NCBI RefSeq assembly: GCF_004798865.1
Contig: NW_025336126.1
Location: 1,822,586 to 1,886,585 of the forward strand
Direction: 5' to 3'
Origin: Varanus komodoensis
Lineage: Eukaryota > Chordata > Lepidosauria > Squamata > Varanidae
Length of the DNA: 64,000 bases
Below are positions 40,501-51,700 of this stretch, in pieces. Under the pieces are notes generated by a model. That model saw only the letters and a list, made by a program, of their open reading frames with translations, was not told where the DNA came from and did no database searches. How positions within the stretch are numbered: the stretch's first letter is position 1; every line of letters begins with the position of its first letter. Made by a program: the position numbers and the translations under genes.

Positions 40501-41107
40501 TACTTGAGCAAAAGAAAATGCAGTTTCCCTTAGAATCTCCAAAAATAGTGTTGCTTGCTTTGATTGCAGCATTCTATGATGTGAGATCCTCTGTGGCTTT
40601 TTCTCAGTCGTCTTCAGCTGCAGTCAGTGTGTCTGATTCAGAATTCTAGAGCTGGAAGTGGCATTAAGCAAGAAAAGAAAGGGGTGGAAGGAGGAAGTTT
40701 CCAAAAACTGGCTGCTGTGACTCATTCCCTAGAAATGTAGGCTTCCTTCCTTTTGCTACTGAAGAATGTCGGGGGTCACACGAGGTTAGGGGCTCCAGGA
40801 AGCAGAGGATGGCTTTGGGACAGATGCCATGATTTGCACATCTTCTGCTCTAACCTCTAATTTTTCTGGAAGCTTTCCTGCCAAATTCACAAAAGCATTG
40901 GGCTGGCTAAGGTTACAGGGCAGGGAGGGAAGTAAGTTACTTGTGTACTCAGACGTGCTCTTGTCATCCCCGAAAGCAGAGGGAGGCAGTTGAATCTAGT
41001 ATGTTGGGTGTTGGGGGTTGAAGTCTGATGCATCTGGAAGGCACCAGGTTTGTGAAGGTTGCACTATATGATACAGGAAGGTTGACACATATGTGCATGT
41101 TTTGTGA

Positions 41108-41290
41108 TGGTTAGAGTTTGGTTAGATCACTTTCAGACCTCTGCTGGGATAACCTTGAGCTGTTCCCCATGTCTTGCCTACTTCACAGGATTGCTGTGAG
41201 GATAAAAGAAGGGAAACACACATATCCTCCTGAGCTCTCTGGAGGAAATGAGGCATTCGTATATAAAATAAGTGTATGTCTCTGTGAAAG
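41108..41290 (+). repeat. SINE-like repeat with CACAGGATTGCTGTGAGGAT block
   Basis: GGTTAGAGTTTGGTTAGATCA, then CTACTTCACAGGATTGCTGT, GAGGATAAAAGAAGG and CTGAGCTCTCTGGAGGAAAT. This is the forward counterpart of the minus-strand repeats at 6330, 16842, 26045, 50945 and 58925. Confidence 0.5.
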
Positions 41291-41551
41291 TTGTTGGGGC
41301 TTGATCCTGTAACCTAATTCTGAGTGCTGCCAAAATTGAAACCTCAAGCCAGGGCTTCTGTTTTCGTTCCAACCGCAAAAGTGGGCTGGCAGCCCAAGCA
41401 CAGCTAAAAGGCATTGGATGGGGGACAGACTGGGATGGATCTTCCCCACTGCCCCCATTTGCATTGCCTGTGACAAGGAGGAAGGTGCTTATGGTGGGAA
41501 GAGGAACTAACGGAGGCTGGGGAGTGGTTGAATTATTTACCCCCCTAAATC

Positions 41552-41663
41552 AGGCTTCTCCATCCTGGAGCCCTCCCAGTATGTTGCACTACAGGTCCCA
41601 TCAGTATGGCTGATGGTCAGGGATGCTGGGAATTGTCATTCAAAAATATCTGGACAACACTAA
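41552..41663. repeat. Palindromic DNA-transposon-like repeat
   Basis: CAGGCTTCTCCATCCTGGAG at the left; ACTACAGGTCCCATCAGTAT and GATGCTGGGAATTGTCATTC as inner arms. The right end has decayed. Confidence 0.55.
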
Positions 41664-42311
41664 GGTAGGGCATGTTGGCCTTTTTAAACAGCTAGACTCA
41701 AGAAAACTTTGTTCTGATCCAGACTTAATGCAGTTTTCTGTACCTGTTGTACTGCAGGTAGGGAGAACTTGGCCTCCTGGGATCTCTGCTACTGTTTTGT
41801 CCTATTTTAAAATCTCTCGTTTTCAGGGCTGTGCCTGGAGGCTTGATAGTATGTGAGTGAGATTGGTGAGTTCTTAGGAGGTTACTGAGAAACACGTCTG
41901 CTGGTCTGAGAGCAGGGCACTGCTTTGCTGGTCTGTAGAAGTCCCCTGATGGCCAGAATAAAAGCCACAGAACAAGCCAATATATGCAGCACATCTTGTT
42001 AACATGGAGGTCCTAGAACCCATCTTTCCTTGGCCTAAGACTTAATGGCTTAGGGAAGACTTAATTGCTTAGCTTTGTGGAGGTATGACTTGTTTAAAGT
42101 TCTGGCTTCTATAAAGCTCTTTTGTAGGAGATGCAAATACACACAGTCACGTGTGTATTTTCTGGAAGTGAGCCACATTAAAAGCAGGTTCCAGGAACTG
42201 ATGCCTTGGTCAGAAATGCACCAGTTTGATCCATCCCAACTCTGTTCCAACCAGATATGGGCCAGCTGATTATTTCTCTTGATTATAGGTTCTCATCTTC
42301 TCTCTCTTCAG

Positions 42312-42544
42312 GTGCACCTCAGAATGGCTGCCAAGCCCAGGTGGCCACAGAGGGGTCATGCGGCACGCTGAGGAGAGCAGTCAAGTGGCACAAAAGCAGT
42401 CGCTGCCTTAAGGGATCCTTCCTTTTTTTGAGGACAGTTTGACCTGGAGAACCCCTGTTCCCACATTAGCAAATCCCATTCCAAGACTGCCAACAGGAAG
42501 TTTTTAGGAACAGGAAGAGACTGCTGTCACTGCTATCTGCCACC
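42312..42544 (+). other. EPN1: EPN1 5' UTR part of the first coding exon, with upstream ORFs
   Basis: Follows the acceptor-like CTCTCTTCAG at 42311. Two upstream ORFs precede the EPN1 start: ATG at 42324 with A at -3 and G at +4, encoding MAAKPRWPQRGHAAR and stopping at 42371, and a second overlapping ATG at 42358 (17 codons, ending TAA). Exon start is inferred. Confidence 0.5.
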
Positions 42545-42772
42545 ATGTCGACTTCTTCACTGCGCCGCCAGATGAAAAACATCGTGCATAACTACTCTGA
42601 GGCAGAGATCAAGGTGCGGGAGGCCACGTCCAATGACCCATGGGGCCCCTCCAGCTCCCTTATGTCTGAAATTGCTGACCTCACATACAATGTGGTGGCC
42701 TTCTCCGAAATCATGAGCATGATCTGGAAACGTCTCAATGACCACGGCAAGAATTGGCGTCATGTTTATAAG
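42545..42772 (+). CDS. EPN1: EPN1 coding exon 1 (ENTH N-terminal half)
   Basis: 76 codons, [20 protein letters not shown] to [13 protein letters not shown], holding the amphipathic helix 0 and the phosphoinositide pocket. Donor AAG|GTACCA. A 196-codon minus-strand frame over it is antisense. Confidence 0.97.
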
Positions 42773-45700
42773 GTACCAGGCACAATTAACAGAAGAAATA
42801 AGACAACCCCTGCCTGTGGGCCATACTCTCTGAAGGATAGGACAGAAAAAGAGATGGGATTGGGACAGAAGAGGAAAAGAAGCAAATCCAGGCACTAGAT
42901 GCTTAATTGTAAAGTTCAGCAGGTCCATTGAGTTGGCTCTAAGCACAACAGAAGGGCAGCTGCTTTCTTTTCCTCTGAAATCCTTCATAGTCCCAGCTGG
43001 TAGTGGGATGTGGGGTGGGAACCAGGTATAATAGAGGGTGCCCGACTGCTGCTTCCTCTCAGTGGTCTCGGCAGTGGGATGAGGACTGTCAGCTGGGCAC
43101 AGTGCGAGCACCTGGCTCTTGGCCTTTATATTTTGAGTGGGAGGCAACCCTCTTTTCTCCCCCCTTCTTTCTCAGGCCATGACGCTGATGGAGTACCTGA
43201 TCAAGACAGGCTCAGAGCGGGTGGCCCAGCAATGCAAAGAGAACATCTATGCCATCCAGACACTCAAGGATTTCCAGTATGTTGATCGTGATGGCAAGGA
43301 CCAAGGGGTCAATGTTCGAGAGAAGGCCAAGCAGCTGGTGGCCCTTCTCAAGGACGACGAGCGCCTCAAAGAGGAGCGGGCCCACGCTCTCAAAACTAAG
43401 GAGAAGCTGGCCCAGACTGCGACCGGTGAGTGTTCATTTCCAGATGGTGGTCTTTGATCTAGCCCAGTGTGGGCAGGAAGTAGATCTTTGGAGTTCAGCT
43501 CCCAGAACCTTCTGCCAATAAGGCCGGTGGTCAGGAATGCTGAGAGTTGTAGTCTAGAACATCTGAGATCCCCTTTCTCCAGAATGTCAGGTTGTCAGAA
43601 TCTGTGGCTCTTTTGCCATGCAAATCAGAGCAGGGCAGCAGTAAGTATCAGGCAAGACTTGGGAAACCATAGTGCAAATCCCCACCCAGTCATGATATTA
43701 TTTGGTCTAGGCACTGTATCTCAGCCTACCCTATTTCACAGGCTTGTTGTGTGAATAGAACCACGTGCACCAGCTCCTTGGAGGAAGGCAGAGTAAAAAC
43801 ATAATAAAAAGAATAATACATTTTAAAATTGTCTGTATGAAGCACAGACAGTTCCAAGGGGGAGGGAGTAGTAAGTGCTCCCTAGACCCTTCCATATATT
43901 GTTGTGTGTGTTGGCTGGGTTCTAGTGTGCTGTTCTCATCCCAGGCTCAAAAGGTGGGGATTGCTAGTTTAGTCTTCCCCAACCTGGTGTCTTCTAGATA
44001 ATTTGGACTTCAACATTTACCATTTCCAGCCAGCATGGCCACTGGTCAGAAATGCTGTGGGAGATGCAGTCCAGCAACATATGGAGAATATCAGGTTAGG
44101 GAAGGTTGGGATTAGAAGATGGTCCACAGGCCCGATCCATGCCCTGAAATGATGTCAATTGCAGTTAGTTTTGCTTGTGATTTTATTTGTAAGGGAAAGC
44201 AGAAATGATCCTTCATTTGTGTATGTGTCCTGTAAAAGTCCTCTTGCTACTTCTTGCTCAGCTTATAGAAGACAACTGCAGACTGAGCTGTTGCTGGTCT
44301 CCCTTTTCAAGGGAACCTTGAGGAAACATGATGGGTGTTCTGTGTCTTCCTCACCAAATGACTTCATGTCATCTGAGTGCCTACTTTCTGCATCTTCAAA
44401 ATTCTTGGCTGCTTGATGATCCCAGTTTGGGGAATGGTCTGAAGGTGCTCAGTGTACCAAGCTTACTGAAAGAAGTATGCCTGAGCCTGATCAGAAGCTG
44501 GATGGGAGATCATATGGGAATCCTGTGTACCCCATCTCAGGATTCTCATGAAAGGAAAGGCTTTATCACCTAGCTTGAGAGTTTCTTAGGAAGTTAGATT
44601 GTTCCAGCCCCCAGGCTATACATGCGCTGCTAACAAAAGACAGAAGTTGGTAGTGTTATCATAGAGAAAGTGTCAAATCCCTTTAGGTCTGGGGCCAAGT
44701 TTCCACACTGGGTCTGGGTAGATCAGATAATGAGAGAGATTGAGGCCCATCCATGACATCAGAGGCAGCTTCACCTTTGACATCATCGGGTCACCAGCCT
44801 AAGCACTGGCTAGAGCTTCTCTGGACAGTTGCTCAGTTGAGGATGCTTTTTCACTATGCATAGTATTTTCCCAGCATGGCTCCCTGACCAAGGTGCTGGC
44901 CAAAAGAGCAGTCTTCTAGCCACTTCTAGCCACTGCCTCAGCTGGCATTGCTCCACCTGCACTTTCCTTGGCTGGGAAATCCAAATGGAGCATAGTCCAC
45001 CAAGGCACCCGATTCCACTGCTCCATCTTCCCCATGTGGTCATACTTAGCCTGTGAGGAGGAACTTTCATATCCCTGCCACTGCGGTTAGGAAACAATGC
45101 ACGAAAGACTTGTTCCTGTGAGGAAGCAGGTTTGTTCTCAGGTGGGTTTATGTGGATGCTTGTGAAATCTGAATCCACTACTTCTTTTTAGTGGAATCTG
45201 TATGTCTTTGTTAGTGATAACACAACATTTAAGCTTCTTTGCTGCTCTGGGCTGTTCTATGAAGATGTCATATGAAGGCATCGGTGCCTATCTCAGCCTT
45301 CTGCCTGTTCGTTCTACTGAAATGAAACTTCCTGAAGGTGTTCAGTGCAGCTGCTGATTGCTCATACAGGGACAGCTGTGGCTGATGAACCATGTCCCCT
45401 CCCACCTCAAGTGTGGCAGGTTGCCAGACTCTGCGAGTGAATTACAGGCCTTTTCGGACTGTTGGTGCTTCTCTTTCATGTCAATAAGCCCAAGATCAAG
45501 TTCTGCCACTGTTGTTTGCAAAGCGCCTGATGGGGCAGATTCAGATAAGGAAGTGGGAGTAGCTTTTGCTTCCTATTTGAAGCAGCTCAGCAGAAATATG
45601 AGGAACTGGTTAAAGATTAGGAGGTGTGTAATGCAGAGGGAGAAGGAACATTCTCTCCTATTAATGAAGGCTCCACCTTGACCATTGCCTGAGTTTCAGA

Positions 45701-48700
45701 CTAGCCCTGTTCAGAAACTTCATATTTCATACCCAGAATGGTCCAGTCTTCTACCTTTTCTTCTAGTGAAATACTTAAAGCAGTGTCCAACACTGAAATT
45801 CCATGACCAGACTGGTTTTATGCCTACAGTTAAACTGGCCTACATCCACTGATTGAAATACAGTAAAATTAATGAATATGAGAAAGTCCCCTCTGCATTC
45901 CATGAATGCTTATGGCAAACAATAAAGCTGTTTGTCACACTCCTTGATGTATTGTAATCCCGGCAATGGGGGATAGGACAGGAGTGCCTAAAGCATCTGA
46001 GAAAAAGAGTGATGGGCCAAAGCCCAACCCAGGAGAAAGGGTGGAGAGCATTTATTTTTTCTTTAAAAGTTGCTCCCACTTCAGAAAGTTACATCGGATG
46101 ACATCAAGTTCTAGTACTGGTTTTTTTGCGGGGTGGGTGGAGAGAAGGAACAAAAATGACCATAGCTCAGCATCTACTGCATAAGGCCCAAGTTAAATTC
46201 CAAGCATCTCAAGTTAAAATGGCTGGGAAGCCGATGATGAGCAAAGCAGTCTCAGCCAGAGGCCCCGCAGAAAGATGCTGCTTCAAGTCAGCATTTGCCA
46301 GCCTTCTCCAACATGATTTTATTCAGGTGCCTTGGACTACAGCTCCCATTAGCCACAACCAGCATGTTACAGGAGCTGTAGTCCAGAGCATCCAGAGGAT
46401 ACCACACGGAAGAAGGCTGGGGTAAACAGTACTTGGTTAGATGAATAACAAGTCTGATCTGGGGCAGGGCAGTTTCTCAGTTCCTTTATGGAACTGAGGC
46501 CTACTGTTCATGCAAAGCAGAAATCTGGTGTTTCTTTTTGCTGTTAGGTCTCTCTCCCTGTACCTCTATGGTAACCTTTTTGTATTCAGTGATGTGAGAC
46601 AGAAAATCTTTCATAATTTCATTAGTAAAACAATATATGCCTTTTGGAAATACATAATTAGGCATGTCTGGGCATTTAATTAACATTTTTCAAGTATTTA
46701 TTCTTAGCATGTGAGAGAATGCCTATATGTCACTGAACTCCATGCACATCTCAGAGTGAAATGGGATTGGAAATAAGTAATGATTGCAAAACTGAAGGTG
46801 TCCCAAAAAGCTTAATGGAAAAAATTTGAACTCTACTGAAACATGAATATCCATATATCATACACAGTTATTTGGGTTGCTAAAATTAATTAGTGTGTCA
46901 GTAATTTTTAGTAATGTTTTTAAAGAAAGTACATACTATTGGCTTAAACATTCTGGTAAAAAATGCACATAATATTTAAATCACATTAAGTATGCTTTAA
47001 TTTGTTCCCTCAGCATTTCAGCTCTAGTTTCTGCAGTGTACTGAGATAAAAAATAAACGTGGAGTACTTTTAAAACTTTATTTACTACATTCAGGTAATA
47101 TAAGCATGGTAAATTAGATCCCTCTAGGCCCCGTTCTAGAGTCATACAATATTGAACATTTTCTGAGCAGATGACTAATTTTCACTGGAAAAAAATTCCA
47201 ATGCACTTCTTCCATTTCCAAATTTTTCAGAAAACCCACATCACATCACATCACTCTAATAATAGCCACATATCTCTAGTACCGACAGTGCTTGGCACCT
47301 ATGACTTTTGTACCTGTGCTTTCCCACTAGCTGGCACTCCTCAGAGAGCAAGGTCCAGAAACAGAAGCTTAGATGGAGTCATAAAATGTTCTTTCCACAA
47401 ATGGTTGTCACAGGAGCCTTCGATGCAGTTTAGAAACCACTGCATGTCAGCTCTTGAGCAGCCTTCCAGATACACTGGGCTATAACTCCCACCATCCTCA
47501 GCCAACATGGGGAAGAGGCTAAGGCAGGATTGCAGGAGTTGGTGCAACATGGATTTGAGGAGTCGGGAGTCACTAAGAGGGCTTCACTTCCCTAATGGCA
47601 CATTTGAACCTCCTATTAGAAGGAACTGCAAGCAAATTCAGTGATTAAGAGCTTGGCATTTGGCCCTAGTCAGCTTCACTCTGAACTGTACTCTGTACTT
47701 TTGTGCAGGCTTTGTAATCTTGCCCAAGCTTTTAGACAGCCCTATAAGAAGTGTGGCTTCCTAGCTTTTGGAGGAGCAATTCTGTAGTGTGCCTTCATAT
47801 TCTTGCGGCTTAGATGATAACACTACAGTGATATAGGTGGCGGTGCAGTTATGAATTGGAACAGTCAAGCAGGTTCCAAAAACGCATTCTGGATAGTTTA
47901 AGGTCAAGGGATTCCCGGAGTGCCGATGACTGTCCATTCCCGTGGCTTCTCCTCTGTCACAGCCCAGCTGTGGGGGCAATACCCCCCTTCCAAGTACCCC
48001 CCACCCCACTGCTCTACAGTAACAGCAGAAGCCCCCAGCAGCAAAACTTTGGCAGCAAACTGCTACAGAGAAGCAAAGCTGCAACATTTAGTTTGTCTTC
48101 AAACCAAATGTGGCATTTTTGATTTTCTGTGGCAGTTGGTTGCCTAATTTTGATGACAAATGGCTGGGGAGGAGGTTGCAGCAGAAATGCATGCCTTGGT
48201 GGGGTCTAAAGGCTGGTCAGGGGCTCCTGGACTCCCGGAGTTGCACACACATATTAGTTATTTATCATTGCCAGTCACAGCTTTTATCACCAGTCAGGCA
48301 TTTTGATGGGCCAAGGCTGGGGATAAGCACTCTGGTTGCTAGGCGACTGCAGGGCCTACTGGCCTTTGGTGCGTACTTGGAGGCTTTGGTGGGGGACACG
48401 TTGCTGTTGCTGGGGATGGTAACTCTCTCTGTCCTCTTACCCAGATCTGATAAATGTGGTGTGAAAAGGTGGACCCAAAAGCCCAGGAAATGGTAGCTCA
48501 TTAACATTTGAAGTAAATGTCTCAGTTCTTCAATAAACAAACTGGACTTGCTGCTGAACTCAGCAAAAGTGCATTAGCGATTCCCCTTATTATAGGGATA
48601 AACAACTTGGTGCTGTATGCCCGGGCCCACGGGGGTTGTAGTCACAAATATCTCAAGGTAGTCAGGCTGCCTTCCCCTGTTTTAATACAGAGGGTTTCTA

Positions 48701-51700
48701 CTTCTTGTTCCCTTCACTCAATTTTTCCCATCACCCCTTGTTATTATGCAATGTGGGAGGAATCTCCAAATCTGTTCTTGAATGTTGCCCTGTACATTTT
48801 GTTAAAAAGGCATTCTGGCAGGCCAAGAAGCACACAGGTTTCACAAAAAGGTTACAAAAACCTTTCCCAATTAGGCAAAGCAAGTTTCTGTTCTGCCAGC
48901 ATAGAACCTGAAATCTTGTATTTTCTTGTTCACCCACAGAATTTGACCCAGTGAGAAACAGTGTTATCTAGTCTGTAGTCTACACTTGTGTGTGATGCAG
49001 CAGTTCCCTACTAGGCCTTCCTCTGATAGGGAGCAGCGCAGCGTGTCTTCTGGGCTTTGTGTTTTGTTTTTGTCTGTAGAGGAAGACGTATGAATTCTGG
49101 AAGAAATACTGCCCTACTCCCCAGGGATAGATCTCTGCACCTGGGCAGGATTCAAGCCCTTGCGGGGAGAGGGGGATATTGTGGTGGCCACAACTCCAGA
49201 GGGGAAGCCCCATGTTCCTTCGGTCCTCTTGTTCCTGTCTGCTGTGGCTGGCTTCCCACCCCGACGACATGGCTTGCTTGCGCGGTTGCATGCATCCCTG
49301 CACTCATGAGGGATGACAGTTGGTGCCAGTCTGTCTAGTGGGGTGGGGAGTGGGGAAACGGCTGGTATTCAGGTCATGGCACAGGGCTGGACAGTTCTCC
49401 ATGTCTCCTCTCTGCTCCCCCACCAGGCACTCCTGCCAGGGCGTGGTGTGCCTTGTGTTGAATCTTCTGCTCTGAGGACCGTTCCAGCTGAACTGGGATG
49501 CTTCCTTTTCCTTGCTGTGCATATTATTACATCGCATATATATGCCTGCCTGCTTTCCTCTTGTGAGGAACCATTATTGCTCAGCGGTGTGTATCGAATT
49601 AGAATCCAGAACTACAGTCAGAACAGCTCCATGTGGTTCCTAATTATCCGCCAGTTTGTCGTCCTGCTTTTTTTTTTTTTTGGTACAGAGTTCAACTTTC
49701 TGCAAGTTTTAAAATGTCTATTATTGTATCTGTTTTGTTGTGTGTGCCTCTCTGGGAACTTTTTGTTGTAGGACAACATATAAAATACATATTTACATAT
49801 AAGTAAACATCTTGGAGGTTCAGGGCAAATCATGTATCATCATCTCATTATTACACCATCAGTGTGCATACCATTTTGCAAAGAACCATGTTTTGTTTTT
49901 ATTTGTTTATTACATTTCTCTACTGCCCAATAGCTGATTCACAAAAACTTAAAGCCATACAATGCAATATAATATGAAAAGAGTTAAAGTTTAAAAAAGA
50001 ATTAAACCAAAGTAATAGCTCAGTGAATCTAAAAGCTAGCACGAATTTTAAAATGCAATAGTACATATTTTTAAAAATGTGGACAGAACCTTGCCTTGAA
50101 AGATGTAGAAATCTTGAATTCAAAAGGGGATGTGCGGAAGAGGAAGAAAAATAAAATCAAAACAAAGAGAGAAAGACTATGTCCTTATTTCATGTGCATA
50201 TACTTTGCTATTGTAAGATAGCCTTTCCTAAATCTGTTGCCCTTCAGATGTGTTGATCTACAGCTTCCAGAATCCTCCAGCCAACATATCTGGAGTGTGC
50301 TGTAGAATATCGGGACTAGTGAACTGTGCCCCGAAAGCTTCAAAGCATATCTGAATGTTGCAGGTGGATTCAAAGGAACTATGAAGTATCACCATGCAGG
50401 TGCTCTTAGTGAACGTTCGAGGCATAAGGGCAGGCAAAGGAGGAAATGAATAGAAAATATTAAATTCATGTTATCCCAGAGATGCAAGCAGGAAGAGGAA
50501 AATAATCTGAAGTCCAAAGTTTCCCTTGCCTGGCCCAGCACTTAGCTTGTGAGTTGGCACCAGACCACCTATATATGTTATTTTCCTCCCAGCCATAAGC
50601 ACTAGAAACTTAAAATAAGACAAGTAGCTCATTCTCTGGATACTAGTTAGTGCTGCCAACTGAGTTCGTGGAATATGCATAGCAGTGTACGAAGAAATAT
50701 AGCATTAACATTTAAAAGTGGGGTGAGAAGAGAAATGTGATTTCTGTAATCTCTCTCTGCCCACACTACAGTTAACTGAACTATTTACCAGCCCTGATCA
50801 CTGTTTGAACCGGCTGCCCTCCTCATGGCTGCTGTTTTGTTCATTTGTACCTTCTCACAAATGGGCACAGAAAACAGGATGCCAAATAAGCTATAGGCTC
50901 TCAGGTGTAATTAACCATCATTTATTTGTTACAGTTGCGTTCTCCTAGGAACTCAGAGCTTTCCCCTCCCATTCATGTCAACCTCACAACCACCCTGTAA
51001 GGTAGGCTTGTCTAAGCATTTGTGATTTGCCCAAGGTCTCCCAGTGAGCTTCTTGGCTGAGCAGAGATCCGAACCTGGGTCTTTCCCATGACAGTCCAGT
51101 GGGACAGGCAACAGGTGGCCTTCCAGATACTTTTGCCTACGAATCCCATTATCCCCTACCATTGATTGTGCTAGCTGATGGGGTTTGTAGACCAGAACAC
51201 CAGAAGGGCCACAAATTAACCATCCCTGCTCTAGGGGCAGGTGAACTTCAGGCCCACAGAATCTACCATGTTTTTGACCCTTGGAGCTAGATACAAAAAG
51301 GGGGCTCAGGACGTACAGCCGTGCTCCCCACTGCATTCCTGTGAGCATCACACTGGATACCTGGCATGTGCAAATCCGCAGCTGAGTTACTACAAATGAG
51401 GGCTTGAAACACAAAAGTTTTAAAACTGGCCAGCAGAACTGCACAAAAATCTAATCTTAAGGCAGTCAAGTCATACTCTTGTTTTACAGGTGAGGAACAC
51501 TGAGGCAGAACGAGAAGCAGCTAAGATCAGGACAGGCATGGGAGGCCGTTTTCTTAGAATGAAGCCTGGCCTCTCTACTACAACCCAGTCAGACTTCACC
51601 TGGTAGATCCTACATAGTCTCCTTTGTTCCAGACCTCACACCACACCATGTTTTCTTTTGCTCCCTTGGGATGTTGTAGGATGGGGTCCTTCTCTTTTGG

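Larger units (their letters stand above)
30812..42311 (+). other. EPN1: Probable EPN1 5' UTR intron
   Basis: A consensus donor CAG|GTGAGT at 30811/30812 is the best candidate for the end of the leader exon, and CTCTCTTCAG at 42311 the acceptor of the coding exon; the pairing is inference. The 11.5 kb between holds a CR1-type LINE end (31310-31690), a hairpin element (31925-32056), palindromic repeats (33561 and 36397), a Sauria-type SINE (35188), a CR1 tail (35985-36225), the hAT/satellite composite (37327-39815), an L2/CR1 3' region (40026-40500) and a SINE-like repeat (41108). No coding exon is recognised. Confidence 0.45.

Noticed and set aside
42557-43147. 196-codon minus-strand open frame
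   Set aside because: It is antisense to the EPN1 ENTH exon and runs through its intron; no recognisable motif.
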